Positions 7,663 through 16,551 are shown, counted from the stretch's first letter. The stretch is DNA of 64,000 nt from Roseovarius azorensis (GCF_900109455.1 NZ_FOAG01000004.1:124001-188000); one strand, 5' to 3'. Translations and numbers: made by a program. Notes: a model not told the origin generated them from the sequence alone.

Positions 7663-8380
7663 CCCTCCTCTGCTGAGCGAGCGGCCGACAAAGCCAGCGG
7701 CGCAGCGCCGCAGTGGTGGCCTCCGGCTGCTCGAGCGGTGGCAAATGACCCGCCCCTGCGATCACCGCAAGTTCGGCATAGGGAATCAGTTCGGCCATGA
7801 AGCTGTGCCGTTTGACCGGGGTCAGCCCGTCATGCTCACCGCAGAGCACCAGTGCGGGCACCTTACAACGCCGCAATTCGGCCTGATAGTCGCGACGCCG
7901 TTGCAGTGCGCAGGTCTGACGGATGATCGCCTCGGCACCAATCGCCCGCGCCATATCCGCGACCAACGCCAACACATCGGTCCGCCCCTGTCCCGGCGCC
8001 AGCACATCCGGGCGCATCAACATCTGAACCGCATCAGCCAGCGGACCCGCCCGCAGCTTGATGATGAAAGGCTCATATCCGGCCACGGACTGGGGCGTCT
8101 CGGCCAGGGAATTCGTATCCATCAGGGCAATGCGCGCCACCCGGTCCGGCGCGCGACGCAGGATTTCCATTGCCACGATTCCGCCCATCGAAAGACCAGC
8201 CAGCGCAAACCTGCGCGGCAGCACATCAAGCAGGCCCGACGCAATCTCTTCAATCCTATCGCCGCCCGTGATCGGGGCCACCATCACCGGCCTATCCCGG
8301 CTCAGATCATCGATCTGCCGCGCAAATACCCGTCCATCGCACATCATTCCGGGCAAGAACACCACCGGGTCGCTGCTCAT
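7652..8380 (-). CDS. Alpha/beta-fold hydrolase
   Basis: A 242-residue hydrolase. The nucleophile elbow is GLSMGG (Ser near residue 64). The oxyanion strand near the N-terminus reads VVFLPGMMCDGRVF, an acid lies in CGEHDGLTPV, and the catalytic His is in GAGHLPPLEQP, so a full Ser-Asp-His triad can be traced. The substrate is not evident. The family includes esterases and enol-lactone hydrolases, and proximity to the PHA genes does not by itself imply an oligomer hydrolase. It overlaps the small membrane protein gene downstream. Confidence 0.85.
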   Translation of the reverse strand: MSSDPVVFLPGMMCDGRVFARQIDDLSRDRPVMVAPITGGDRIEEIASGLLDVLPRRFALAGLSMGGIVAMEILRRAPDRVARIALMDTNSLAETPQSVAGYEPFIIKLRAGPLADAVQMLMRPDVLAPGQGRTDVLALVADMARAIGAEAIIRQTCALQRRRDYQAELRRCKVPALVLCGEHDGLTPVKRHSFMAELIPYAELAVIAGAGHLPPLEQPEATTAALRRWLCRPLAQQRRVDA

Positions 8381-8486
8381 TCAACATCCTTTGTGCGGCT
8401 TGCTCGGGCACGGTGCCGCCCCCAGCATGACACCAGATGAGGCATGGGAGCAAGCCCGTCCTGGAGAGTGTCTGCAAGCCGACAGG

Positions 8487-9245
8487 TCAGTTGCCCCCGC
8501 CGTGCGCGATCACCTCTTCCACAGAGGTGACGATCAGTGCAAGACAGTCCGGAGCAGAGAACCGATGATCGGCATCACGCACCAGAGTCAGCCTCATATC
8601 CGGCCCAGTGGCATGGTCCAAAAGCGATGTTGAAACAGAGACATCAACATCTTGATCTGCCGTCCCTTGCAGAAATCGAACAGGAAATGGCAAATGCAAC
8701 GGTTCGCGCAACACCAGATTTCGCCGTCCCTCCTCGATCAGACGCCGGGTGATGATATAGGGTTCACCATAGGCACTCGGCAGCGTCACCCGCCCACTTC
8801 CAAGCAAATCGGCGCGCTGTGTTTCGTCGAACCCGGCCCACATCGAATCTTCTGTGAAATCCGGCGCTGCCGCAACTGTCACCAGCCCCGCCACCCGTTC
8901 CGGCATAGCCCGCGCGATCAGGAGTGCGATCCACCCACCCATCGACGATCCTACAAGAACCTGTGGCCCTTCGGTCAGAGCCTCGATGACTGCCCGGACG
9001 TCCGCGGCCCAGTCACCGATACACCCGTCGGTAAACTCGCCCGATGACTGTCCATGCCCGGAATAATCGAACCGCAGAAACCCGTGTCCTGCCCTCTGTG
9101 CCCATTGCTCGAGGTGGACCGCCTTGGTCCCTTGCATATCCGACTTGAACCCACCGAGGAAAACCACGCCCGGCTGTCGTCCCGGCGTCAGATGATAAGC
9201 CAGACGGCGACCTGTCTCCGATATCATATAGTCGGGTTCTTCCAT
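8487..9245 (-). CDS. Alpha/beta-fold hydrolase, ABHD10/serine aminopeptidase-like
   Basis: A 252-residue hydrolase with the elbow GSSMGGW (Ser near residue 97). An N-terminal strand reads VVFLGGFKSDMQGTKAVHLE, an acid candidate lies in GTADQDVDV, and the catalytic His is in DADHRFSAPDC. The pattern FKSDMxGTKA resembles ABHD10-like acyl-thioesterases and carboxylesterases. A start at 9245 is chosen because GGAGG lies 5 nt upstream; the open frame reaches 9299 without a ribosome site. It lies 106 bp upstream of the other hydrolase gene on the same strand. The substrate is unknown. Confidence 0.85.
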   Translation of the reverse strand: MEEPDYMISETGRRLAYHLTPGRQPGVVFLGGFKSDMQGTKAVHLEQWAQRAGHGFLRFDYSGHGQSSGEFTDGCIGDWAADVRAVIEALTEGPQVLVGSSMGGWIALLIARAMPERVAGLVTVAAAPDFTEDSMWAGFDETQRADLLGSGRVTLPSAYGEPYIITRRLIEEGRRNLVLREPLHLPFPVRFLQGTADQDVDVSVSTSLLDHATGPDMRLTLVRDADHRFSAPDCLALIVTSVEEVIAHGGGN

Positions 9246-9378
9246 CACCACCTCCGCTACAACGCAGGGGCGATCATGCACCGGGCATGCACATTGCACA
9301 AATCTGTTTTACGTCCAATCCCGGAATGGTGGCCGCTGGGAACGCCACAACCATGACGTCAGATTCTCCCTAGATCTG

Positions 9379-9624
9379 CTACCCGCCGATATATGAACCG
9401 CGTCTGGGGCGGTAAAATACCTTTTGATTATGCAGCCGGCCCAGAAGATCATGGATTTGCCGCAGCGTTTCATCCGTGCCAGTCACGCTGTCAGCGGTTC
9501 TGTCATGCTGCGGATTGTTTGCAAGCGTCTTCGCCGACATGTCCGCCTTGATCTGGCGCAGTGCTCCCTCAATCAATTCCACGTCCTCGACCGAAAGCTC
9601 GAATTTCGAATTGTATCCCGGCAT
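9379..9624 (-). CDS. Conserved hypothetical protein (81 aa)
   Basis: An 81-residue, charged, soluble and probably helical protein: MPGYNSKFELSVEDVELIEG, then a second helix TDETLRQIHDLLGRLHNQK and a basic Gly-rich end YRPRRGSYIGG. I do not recognise a characterised family; similar short proteins occur in Rhodobacteraceae genomes. It is transcribed toward the hydrolase genes with a 133-bp gap. The region upstream of it (9625-9886) is shared with the thrS promoter. Confidence 0.65.
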   Translation of the reverse strand: MPGYNSKFELSVEDVELIEGALRQIKADMSAKTLANNPQHDRTADSVTGTDETLRQIHDLLGRLHNQKVFYRPRRGSYIGG

Positions 9625-9798
9625 TGTCTTGACCCCGCCCTTTCGCGCTTGCGCAACATCCGTTCGCGCCCGACATCCGACATTTAAGCCATCATTTGCG
9701 ACAGGTCCAATAATTTGTCGAGCTGCGTCAATATGTTACTGCATACGTTCGCATGCGATGAAAGACCGCAGTTGTATCTAACGAGACACATACCGGCC

Positions 9799-9827
9799 TT
9801 GACGCCCCCCGTCCGCGCGGGCATTAG
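9799..9827 (+). promoter_or_regulatory. Possible thrS promoter
   Basis: TTGACG at 9799-9804 and CATTAG at 9822-9827 are separated by 17 bp, about 60 bp upstream of the thrS start. The -35 is good and the -10 is weak. No tRNA-like leader or anti-terminator structure was recognised. Confidence 0.3.
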
Positions 9828-9886
9828 AGGCAAAATAACCCGCAACCGGGCGTTCCGTGGGCGCCAAACCGACGAGGAGCCGATCT

Positions 9887-11833
9887 ATGGCCCAGATTTC
9901 CCTGACATTTCCCGATGGTAATGCGCGTGTTTTCCCAGCAGGGGTTACCCCTGCCGATGTGGCCGCCAGCATCTCACCCTCGCTGGCCAAGAAAGCAGTT
10001 TCCGCCTACGTGGACGGAGAGCACTGGGATCTGCAATGGCCCGTAGAACGTGATGCCAAGATCAACATCAACACGTTGCAAGACGAGGCCCCGGCGCTCG
10101 AACTGATCCGACATGACCTTGCCCATATCATGGCCCGCGCGGTTCAGGAACTTTGGCCCGATGTCAAGGTAACCATCGGCCCGGTGATTGCAAACGGCTG
10201 GTATTACGACTTTGATCGGGCAGAGCCGTTTACTCCCGAAGATCTCGGCCTCATCGAGAAAAAGATGAAAGAGATCATCAATCTGCGCGATCCGGTCACG
10301 ACCGAAATCTGGGACCGCGCCCGCGCGATCGCGCATTACGAGGCCACCAATGAACCCTTCAAGGTCGAACTGATCGAGGCCATTCCAGGTGATGAACCGC
10401 TGCGCATGTATTGGCACGGACACTGGCAGGACCTCTGTCGTGGCCCGCATCTGCAGAACACCGGGCAGGTGCCTGCCGACGCTTTCAAGCTGATGAACGT
10501 GGCCGGGGCCTACTGGCGCGGGGACAGCACCCGCCAGATGTTGCAACGCATCTACGGCGTCGCCTTTGCCAATCGTGAAAACCTCAAGGAATACCTGAAT
10601 TTCCTGGAGGAGGCAGAGCGCCGGGACCACCGCAAACTGGGCCGTGAAATGAACCTCTTTCATATGCAGGAAGAGGCCCCCGGCCAGATATTCTGGCATC
10701 CCAACGGTTGGAAAATCTACACCACGCTTCAGGATTACATGCGGCGCCAGCAAACGCGCGGCGGCTATGTTGAGGTAAACACGCCACAGGTCGTGGATCG
10801 CAAGCTGTGGGAAGCGTCGGGGCATTGGGAGAAATATCAAGAGCACATGTTCATCGTCGAGGTAGACGAAGATCACGCCCGCGAAAAGGCGGTCAACGCT
10901 CTGAAGCCGATGAACTGCCCCTGCCATGTGCAGATTTTCAATCAGGGTCTCAAATCCTATCGCGATCTGCCGCTGCGCATGGCCGAGTTCGGATCCTGCA
11001 ACCGCTACGAGCCCTCGGGCGCGCTGCACGGCATCATGCGGGTGCGCGGGTTCACTCAGGATGACGCGCATATCTTCTGCACCGAGGATCAGATCGAAAC
11101 TGAGACAAAGCGATTTATCGACTTTCTGTCAAAGATTTACCGCGATCTCGGATTTGAATCGTTTTCCGTCAAATTCTCCGACCGCCCCGAAACCCGCGCG
11201 GGCAGCGATGCGGTCTGGGACCGGGCGGAGTCGGCGCTCAAATCCGCAACCGAGGCAGCGGGATGCGACTATACGCTCAATCCCGGCGAAGGGGCGTTTT
11301 ACGGGCCCAAGCTGGAGTTCGTGCTGACCGACGCCATCGGGCGCGACTGGCAGTGCGGCACGTTGCAGGTGGATTTCGTTTTGCCCGAACGGCTGGACGC
11401 AACATATATCGGCCCTGACGGGGCCAAGCATCGCCCGGTCATGCTGCACCGCGCCACGCTTGGCAGTTTCGAGCGGTTCATCGGTATCCTGATCGAGGAA
11501 CACGCCGGCAAGCTGCCCTTCTGGCTTGCGCCAAGGCAGGTGGTAGTGGCTTCGATTATCTCCGATGCTGATGCCTATGTGTATGAAATCGTTGAGAAAC
11601 TTACCGCGATTGGGGTGCGGGCGGAGGCGGATACGCGAAACGAGAAGATCAATTATAAAGTACGCGAACATTCGGTAGGCAAAGTGCCTGTGATCCTTGC
11701 CTGCGGATCGCGCGAGGTCGAGGAAAGAACTTTGTCCGTCAGGCGGCTGGGTGAAAAACAGACCATCGTCCAGGGGTTGGAGGACGTGGTTCAACAGCTG
11801 GCAAAAGAGGCCACGCCGCCGGATCTCTTCTGA
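9887..11833 (+). CDS. thrS: Threonyl-tRNA synthetase
   Basis: A 648-residue class II aminoacyl-tRNA synthetase charging tRNA-Thr in the cytoplasm. A TGS domain occupies about residues 1-62. The editing domain with HDLAHIMAR (HxxxH) and CRGPHL follows. The catalytic core from about residue 270 contains the zinc ligands in [10 protein letters not shown] and in [14 protein letters not shown], plus motif 2 ([12 protein letters not shown]). An anticodon-binding domain ends the protein. A start at 9887 is preferred because GAGGAG lies 7 nt upstream. Length and domain order are complete. The next gene is convergent and ends 4 bp away. Confidence 0.97.
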   Translation: MAQISLTFPDGNARVFPAGVTPADVAASISPSLAKKAVSAYVDGEHWDLQWPVERDAKININTLQDEAPALELIRHDLAHIMARAVQELWPDVKVTIGPVIANGWYYDFDRAEPFTPEDLGLIEKKMKEIINLRDPVTTEIWDRARAIAHYEATNEPFKVELIEAIPGDEPLRMYWHGHWQDLCRGPHLQNTGQVPADAFKLMNVAGAYWRGDSTRQMLQRIYGVAFANRENLKEYLNFLEEAERRDHRKLGREMNLFHMQEEAPGQIFWHPNGWKIYTTLQDYMRRQQTRGGYVEVNTPQVVDRKLWEASGHWEKYQEHMFIVEVDEDHAREKAVNALKPMNCPCHVQIFNQGLKSYRDLPLRMAEFGSCNRYEPSGALHGIMRVRGFTQDDAHIFCTEDQIETETKRFIDFLSKIYRDLGFESFSVKFSDRPETRAGSDAVWDRAESALKSATEAAGCDYTLNPGEGAFYGPKLEFVLTDAIGRDWQCGTLQVDFVLPERLDATYIGPDGAKHRPVMLHRATLGSFERFIGILIEEHAGKLPFWLAPRQVVVASIISDADAYVYEIVEKLTAIGVRAEADTRNEKINYKVREHSVGKVPVILACGSREVEERTLSVRRLGEKQTIVQGLEDVVQQLAKEATPPDLF

Positions 11834-11836
11834 CCC

Positions 11837-12205
11837 TCAGAAATGCGATTTCGGTTCGTCCGGCTTGCCCGCTGCCACGGCCAGCAGACCGGCGAGCGCC
11901 GTCATGCCCAAGGGAAACATGGTAAAGACATTGAATCCAAATGCATAATACATGAGCGCGGCCGAGACGAGCAGCAGCACGCCGCCGATCAGCGCCCGGA
12001 TCTTGGCCATCGCGCCCCCGGCAATCGCAAGAAGCGGAGCCAGAAAACTCGCCGTGCGGATCAGCGCCGGGTCGTTGACCTGACTGAACAGCCCCTCAAC
12101 CTCACCAAAGCGGTTGATCGCCTCGGTGTAGCCATAGCTGAAAAACCCCACGAGAATCGCCAGACAACCGCCGATGATCCCCAGAACCGTTGCCGCGTTG
12201 CGCAT
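11837..12205 (-). CDS. Integral membrane protein, conserved hypothetical
   Basis: About 122 residues with three or four predicted membrane helices (roughly 5-25, 50-70, 72-88, 90-110) and a short charged tail GKPDEPKSHF. The second of two in-frame ATGs (12205) is chosen because AGGAG stands 6 nt before it, whereas it directly abuts the first (12211). No catalytic motif is visible and the family is not recognised. Its stop lies 4 bp from the convergent thrS stop. Confidence 0.65.
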   Translation of the reverse strand: MRNAATVLGIIGGCLAILVGFFSYGYTEAINRFGEVEGLFSQVNDPALIRTASFLAPLLAIAGGAMAKIRALIGGVLLLVSAALMYYAFGFNVFTMFPLGMTALAGLLAVAAGKPDEPKSHF

Positions 12206-12249
12206 GTCCATCTCCTAACCGCTTGGCCCATATGGGCAATTCCGCATCG

Positions 12250-12564
12250 CTATTCAAGCAGCGCGGCCTGTGTGTCCCTGCCCCAGCCGAGATAGAGCGT
12301 ACCCGCGTCATCAATCAGCGGCCGTTTCATCAGCGCGGGGTAATCCGCGAGCAATTCCAGAGGGTTGCGCGCGCGCTCGGCGTCGGACAGCCCGCGCCAG
12401 GTGGTCGATTGGCGGTTGACCAGCGCCGCACCAAAACGGTCATGCGCAGCCCTTGCCACTTCTTTGGGCAGGCCATCGGTGCGGATATCCCGAAATTCCG
12501 CATTGCCAAGCGATTTCAAGGCCTTGCGGCAGGTGTCGCAGGTTTTCAAACCGTAGAGGATCAT
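12250..12564 (-). CDS. ArsC/Spx-family thioredoxin-fold protein
   Basis: A 104-residue protein of the ArsC/Spx superfamily. The N-terminal strand-loop MILYGLKTCDTCRKALK has a CxxC motif (Cys9 and Cys12), and LMKRPLIDD is the conserved cis-proline region of the fold. Many alphaproteobacterial members are called arsenate reductase-like, but nothing nearby concerns arsenic. The C-x-x-C and short length fit the YffB/Spx-like group of unknown reductase role. It is transcribed toward the membrane protein gene and divergently from the cold-shock gene. Confidence 0.82.
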   Translation of the reverse strand: MILYGLKTCDTCRKALKSLGNAEFRDIRTDGLPKEVARAAHDRFGAALVNRQSTTWRGLSDAERARNPLELLADYPALMKRPLIDDAGTLYLGWGRDTQAALLE

Positions 12565-12772
12565 GGTTCAACCCCTCGTTTTTCGCCTGAATAGCGCGCA
12601 ATTTACGTGAGGTCACGGAGTTTCGCTTGATTTTTACATTGGCAATGCAATCATCACCCCTGTGACGATGGGCATTCAGATTCCGCCTTTGCAACGCTTG
12701 GCCGGTCCCTGAGGGTCCGGCGTGACATGGCCCGGCATAATCCCGGGGAAGCGACGTGGAAGGAGAAGCGGA

Positions 12773-12979
12773 ATGCCTACCGGCACCGTGAAATGGTTCA
12801 ATACAACAAAGGGTTACGGGTTCATCGCCCCGGATGGAGGCGGCAAGGATGTGTTCGTGCACATCTCTGCGGTCGAACGGTCGGGACTGACGGGCCTTGC
12901 GGATAATCAGAAGGTCGGTTTCGAACTTCAGGAAGGGCGCGACGGGCGTCAGATGGCGGCGGATCTCAAGCTGCTCTGA
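12773..12979 (+). CDS. Cold-shock-domain protein
   Basis: A 68-residue single cold-shock domain. RNP1 is KGYGFIAPD and RNP2 is DVFVHISAV, so it should bind single-stranded RNA and DNA as an RNA chaperone. A start at 12773 is chosen because AAGGAG lies 7 nt upstream and the family begins M-x-x-G-T-V-K-W-F. The 208 bp before the start hold no other gene and probably include a long leader, as is usual for this family, though no specific structure was resolved. Whether it is cold-induced cannot be told. Confidence 0.92.
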   Translation: MPTGTVKWFNTTKGYGFIAPDGGGKDVFVHISAVERSGLTGLADNQKVGFELQEGRDGRQMAADLKLL

Positions 12980-13220
12980 CCGCCGGGGCGGACAAGATGC
13001 GGGGGCAGCGGATGACGCGCCCCCCATATCCGGTATCCCGCCCGCGTCAGTGTCAGACCGAGACCCCCTGCCGGACAGGTCGGCCTGGTCCGTGCGCCGC
13101 GATTGCGGTGGCGCACGGGGGTGGTGGGTGATTTGCAGCAGATCGGGGTTGAACGGCCGAATTGCCTTGCCGAATCAAAGTATTTTTTCGGGGAAAATCG
13201 CCCGACCCCAGTAAGCAACC

Positions 13221-13252
13221 CGTACGGTTCAAGGCAAAAACCGTACGATTTT
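13221..13252 (+). terminator. Hairpin with T-run, terminator-like
   Basis: A perfect 9-bp inverted repeat, CGTACGGTT at 13221-13229 and AACCGTACG at 13239-13247, with a 9-nt loop. It is followed by ATTTTT on the plus strand. It lies 240 bp beyond the cold-shock gene stop. The spacing is long, so it may instead belong to an unannotated transcript. Confidence 0.45.
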
Positions 13253-13320
13253 TCGACCGGTCAGACGGTTGCAGGATGTGCGGGGATCAGCGGCGTCCCG
13301 GCAGCGCCGGGCGGGACATG

Positions 13321-13392
13321 CGTAGGGTGGGTGCAAACCCACCATCGCGCGACGGTTGGAGTTGGGAATGGTGGGTTGGCATCCACCCTACG
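13321..13392. repeat. REP-like imperfect inverted repeat
   Basis: Two 24-bp arms, 13321-13344 and 13369-13392, are complementary at 22 of 24 positions and separated by 24 bp. The arms begin CGTAGGGTGGGTGC and end in the matching GCATCCACCCTACG. Palindromes of this look are dispersed in many proteobacterial genomes. No transposase is nearby. Confidence 0.65.
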
Positions 13393-13469
13393 GGGGCCTG
13401 AAATCCGTAGTTTTGCTCAACTCACCAACCCCATGCCGGCCGCGCCATGGGCTCGCCCGTTTTTCACTC

Positions 13470-13492
13470 AAAACGCTCCACCGGAGCGTTTT
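13470..13492 (-). terminator. thyX terminator (symmetric hairpin)
   Basis: AAAACGCTCC at 13470-13479 and GGAGCGTTTT at 13483-13492 form a 10-bp stem with a 3-nt loop, ending in four T on either strand. It lies just past the thyX stop and could act in both directions. Confidence 0.6.
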
Positions 13493-13499
13493 GCCCCCG

Positions 13500-14414
13500 C
13501 TACGCGGGGTCGTTCAAAACCCCCTCGAACTCCCGCCACTCGCCCTTGCTCATGCCCGAGGTTTCCTGCGTCACCACCTCACCTTTCAGCATCCGCCGCA
13601 CGCAATCAATAGCTGTTGCGGATAGCGTCGCGCCGCCCATGCGGTAGTCGGCGAAGGCGCGGTAGGCGGCGGGGACCCAATCGGCGACGATGTTGCAAAT
13701 CGTGTCGGCGTAAACCCTTATTTCATACTGGGCGTGTTTATCTGCCCTCAGGCGCAGGAAATGCAGGAGGTTGTGCAGGTCGGTTTTCCAGTACCACTGG
13801 GTATAGATATTGGCGGGCAGGTTCATGCGGGCGAGTTCACGGGCAAGGCCCTGCTGGCCGTCCTGGCCGATCATTTCCTCGTAATGGTCATAGCAGCGCA
13901 TGGCGTCGTCGCGCAGGTAGCGCAGAACGCGCTCTGCCTCTTCGCCGCTGAGGGCCGCGCCGCGGCCCTGGTTGTTGACCACCGACTGCGCGTTGAGCGC
14001 GTCGCGCGCGGGAATGTAGAATTCGCGGTCGAGGATCGAGTAGCGGGCGGAGTATTCGTTGACGTTGGCAGTGCGGTGGCGGATCCACTGACGCGCGACA
14101 AAGACCGGCAGTTTGACGTGCAGCTTGATCTCGCACATCTCGAAAGGGGTCGAATGCCAGTGGCGCATCAGATAGCGGATCAGCCCCTCGTCATTCTGCA
14201 CCGATTTGGTGCCGCGCCCGTAGGACACGCGCGCCGCCTGACAGATCGCGGCATCGTCGCCCATGTAGTCGATGACGCGGACAAATCCGTGGTCGAGCAC
14301 CGGGTGCGCGGTGTAGAGGTGTTTTTCCATCCCCTCGGCGGTGGCGCGCCGGGTGGTGTGGGTCTGGCCGCGCTGGGCGTCGATTTCGGCCTGTTGATCG
14401 GGGCTGAGGGGCAT
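13500..14414 (-). CDS. thyX: FAD-dependent thymidylate synthase ThyX
   Basis: A 304-residue flavin-dependent enzyme that makes dTMP from dUMP using methylene-tetrahydrofolate and NADPH. The signature [15 protein letters not shown] starts at Arg112, matching the ThyX motif RHRx7S with the adjacent conserved NEYSARY. The segment QAARVSYG and the late [13 protein letters not shown] (FAD and dUMP contacts) are also present. The start at 14414 ([16 protein letters not shown]) is chosen because it aligns with the family; the longer open frame upstream is not coding. A terminator hairpin follows the stop. The organism thus probably lacks or does not need ThyA. Confidence 0.95.
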   Translation of the reverse strand: MPLSPDQQAEIDAQRGQTHTTRRATAEGMEKHLYTAHPVLDHGFVRVIDYMGDDAAICQAARVSYGRGTKSVQNDEGLIRYLMRHWHSTPFEMCEIKLHVKLPVFVARQWIRHRTANVNEYSARYSILDREFYIPARDALNAQSVVNNQGRGAALSGEEAERVLRYLRDDAMRCYDHYEEMIGQDGQQGLARELARMNLPANIYTQWYWKTDLHNLLHFLRLRADKHAQYEIRVYADTICNIVADWVPAAYRAFADYRMGGATLSATAIDCVRRMLKGEVVTQETSGMSKGEWREFEGVLNDPA

Positions 14415-14598
14415 GGCGGGGCCTTTCGTCAGGGGGATGAGTCGGGGGATGAGTCGGAGCCTACTATATCTTGCGGATGCCCATTGGGCCAAGCCAATAT
14501 CGGGTGGTTTCTGCATCGGGGGCGGTCTGCGGTTTTGGCTCGACACGCGGGCCGGGGCCACTATCCTCTGAGCCAACCGTTGAGAATGGAGGGTGACG

Positions 14599-15027
14599 AT
14601 GCGCGTGAGATATCTGCACACGATGGTGAGGGTCAGGGATCTGGAGGCGTCGATGGCGTTTTACCGGCTGCTGGGGCTGAAGGAGACGCGGCGCTGGGAC
14701 AACGAGGGGGGGCGGTTCACGCTGGTGTTCATGGCGCCCGAGGGGCAGGAGGAGTGCCCGGTCGAGCTGACCTGGAACTGGGATGGCGATGAGGGGCTGC
14801 CAAGCGACAGCCGGCATTTCGGGCATCTGGCCTATTCGGTCGGGAATATCTACGAGATGTGCCAGCATCTGCAGGACAATGGCGTGGTGATCAACCGGCC
14901 GCCGCGCGACGGGCGGATGGCGTTCGTGCGCAGCCCCGACAATATCTCGATCGAGCTGTTGCAGGAGGGGGCTGCGCTGGAACCGGCAGAGCCATGGGCG
15001 AGCATGGAAAACACCGGCCATTGGTGA
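14599..15027 (+). CDS. gloA: Glyoxalase I-like lactoylglutathione lyase (VOC fold)
   Basis: A 142-residue vicinal-oxygen-chelate protein. It opens with a typical GloA start ([23 protein letters not shown]) and carries candidate metal ligands His7, a glutamate in PVELTWNW, His in HFGHLAYSV and Glu in ISIELLQ. It should isomerise the hemithioacetal of methylglyoxal and glutathione to S-lactoylglutathione. The start at 14599 has GGAGGG about 5 nt upstream. Its stop overlaps the GTG start of the next gene in a GTGA arrangement, so the two are probably translated together. Confidence 0.85.
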   Translation: MRVRYLHTMVRVRDLEASMAFYRLLGLKETRRWDNEGGRFTLVFMAPEGQEECPVELTWNWDGDEGLPSDSRHFGHLAYSVGNIYEMCQHLQDNGVVINRPPRDGRMAFVRSPDNISIELLQEGAALEPAEPWASMENTGHW

Positions 15028-15701
15028 GGCTGGCGGCAGCCCTGATCGCGCTGGTGGCGGCGGGACCGGCGGCGGCGGCGTGCCGTCTGGCGCTGGTGCT
15101 GGCGCTGGATGTGTCGTCTTCGGTCGATGCGCGGGAGTATGATCTGCAGCGGATCGGGCTGGCCTCGGCGCTGGATGCGCCCGAGATCCGGGAGGCGATA
15201 CTGCGCGGCGGCGCCGGCGATGTGGCGCTGGCGGTCTATGAATGGAGCGGGCGGTTCCAGGAAAAGCTGCATCTCGACTGGGTGCTGTTGCGGTCAGAGG
15301 CGGATATCACCCGCGCGGTGGCGGTGCTGGCGGGGATGGAGCGGTCCACCTCGGATTACCCTACCGCTCTGGGGTCGGCGCTGGGCTATGGCGCGCAGCT
15401 GATGACGCGGGCGCCGGATTGCGCGCGGCGGGTGATCGACGTGTCGGGCGACGGGGTCAACAATCAGGGGTTCGGCCCGGCGCTGGCCTACCGGCATTTT
15501 CCGTTCTCCGGGATCACGGTGAACGGGCTGGTCATTCTGGGCCATGACGCGGCGGTGCTGGAGCATTACCGGGCCGAGGTGCTGCGTGGACCGGGGGCGT
15601 TTCTGGAGGTGGCGCAGGGGTTCGAGGATTTCGAGCGGGCGATGGCGCGCAAGCTTTACCGCGAGATCAGCGATCTCATGCTGAGCGCGGTGGATCAGTA
15701 G
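15024..15701 (+). CDS. DUF1194 protein, secreted von Willebrand-A-like
   Basis: About 225 residues with an N-terminal signal peptide (cleavage likely after AAGPAAA). A von Willebrand factor A-like fold follows, with the metal-ion-dependent adhesion motif DVSSSVD at about residue 29 and the later STSDYPTALGSAL and DVSGDGVNN. DUF1194 is common in Alphaproteobacteria and has no established function. Translation probably starts at the GTG that overlaps the glyoxalase stop; no in-frame ATG is well placed. The 3' end overlaps the convergent MarR gene by 7 bp. Confidence 0.8.
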   Translation: MRLAAALIALVAAGPAAAACRLALVLALDVSSSVDAREYDLQRIGLASALDAPEIREAILRGGAGDVALAVYEWSGRFQEKLHLDWVLLRSEADITRAVAVLAGMERSTSDYPTALGSALGYGAQLMTRAPDCARRVIDVSGDGVNNQGFGPALAYRHFPFSGITVNGLVILGHDAAVLEHYRAEVLRGPGAFLEVAQGFEDFERAMARKLYREISDLMLSAVDQ

Positions 15702-16195
15702 ATATAACGGATCTGGTCGGTCCAGTAGCGTTCGACCCGGCGCAGGGCGGTGGTGATGTGATCCACCCCGTCCGGACCCAGAACGCCGCGCGCCTCCAGC
15801 CCCTCGGCGTGGCGTTCGAAGAGCGTCGTCACCACATCGCGGATATGACGGCCCTTTTCGGTGAGCCGCACGCGGACCGAGCGGCGGTCCACCTCGCAGC
15901 GCTGGTGGTGCATATAACCCATGTCGACCAGTTTCTTGAGGTTGTAGCTGACATTGCTGCCCTGGTAGTAGCCGCGCGTCTTCAACTCGCCGGCGGTGAC
16001 CTCGTGATCGCCGATGTTGAAGAGCAAGAGCGCCTGCACCGCGTTGATTTCCAGAATGCCGACACGTTCGAATTCGTCCTTGATGACATCGAGCAGCAAC
16101 CGGTGCAGCCGTTCGACCAGCGACAGCGCCTCAAGATAGCCGGTGATGAATCCGGTGTGATCCCTGGGCGCATTCAGCGGCTTGTGAAAGCTCAT
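15695..16195 (-). CDS. MarR-family transcriptional regulator (LdtR/PetP-like)
   Basis: A 166-residue winged helix-turn-helix protein. The MarR DNA-binding region spans about residues 55-115 (TAGELKTRGYYQGSNVSYNLKKLVDMGYM, then the wing RCEVDRRSVRVRLTEKG). The sequence recalls the LdtR/PetP group of alphaproteobacterial MarR proteins, but this assignment is from memory of the family and is not firm. A symmetric candidate operator lies 9-32 bp upstream of the start, suggesting autoregulation. The gene sits downstream of the sdhE/XRE pair on the same strand with a 92-bp gap. Confidence 0.85.
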   Translation of the reverse strand: MSFHKPLNAPRDHTGFITGYLEALSLVERLHRLLLDVIKDEFERVGILEINAVQALLLFNIGDHEVTAGELKTRGYYQGSNVSYNLKKLVDMGYMHHQRCEVDRRSVRVRLTEKGRHIRDVVTTLFERHAEGLEARGVLGPDGVDHITTALRRVERYWTDQIRYIY

Positions 16196-16203
16196 GCTAC
16201 TAT

Positions 16204-16227
16204 CCCCTGCAAAACTGCCTGCAGGGG
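16204..16227. promoter_or_regulatory. Candidate MarR operator
   Basis: Perfect inverted repeat CCCCTGCA at 16204-16211 and TGCAGGGG at 16220-16227, spacer 8 bp. It lies immediately upstream of the marR-type gene start, where an autoregulatory site would be expected. Confidence 0.5.
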
Positions 16228-16287
16228 AGATTGTCCGAAAATACCCAATAATCGGTTAAACCGTGACAAGAGCGCCTAAAATGCGAG

Positions 16288-16551
16288 TCATTTTCCCGCG
16301 CAGGCATGGCCGGCTATGTCGGCAACAAGCCCGGCATAGCGCGCGGGCGGGGCCGTCTGGCCGGTAACCCATTGGTAGAGATCCTGATCGTTCTCGGACA
16401 GCAGCGCATCGAAACCGTCGAGATCCGCGCCGTTCATTTCGGTCAGCCGGGCCGTGGCGTAGCGGCTGAGGATGATGTCCATTTCCCTGATCCCGCGGCG
16501 CATGGCGCGCATCGAGAGGCGTTTCAGGCGATGGTCATGCGCCTCACTCAC
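16288..16551 (-). CDS. sdhE: Succinate dehydrogenase assembly factor SdhE
   Basis: An 87-residue DUF339/Sdh5-family protein that promotes FAD attachment to SdhA. The family motif RRGIREMD (RGxxE, about residues 19-26) is intact, followed by YQWVTGQ near the C-terminal third. Translation most likely starts at GTG 16551 (V-S-E-A-H-D-H-R-L-K-R-L); a longer reading to 16620 lies inside the upstream gene in another frame. It overlaps the stop of the XRE gene by 8 bp, so expression is probably coupled to that regulator. Confidence 0.9.
   Translation of the reverse strand: MSEAHDHRLKRLSMRAMRRGIREMDIILSRYATARLTEMNGADLDGFDALLSENDQDLYQWVTGQTAPPARYAGLVADIAGHACAGK

Larger units (their letters stand above)
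12980..13499. other. 520-bp stretch without a credible gene
   Basis: This stretch between the cold-shock gene and thyX holds several hairpins. An 8-bp inverted repeat lies at 13091-13117, a hairpin with a T-run at 13221-13252, a REP-like imperfect palindrome at 13321-13392, and the thyX terminator at 13470-13492. Open frames crossing it have no family resemblance, no ribosome site and compositional signs of chance. Confidence 0.6.

Noticed and set aside
13103..13612. 169-codon frame in the gene-free region before thyX
   Set aside because: Passes through the REP-like palindrome and terminators into the 3' end of thyX; no ribosome site, no family pattern.
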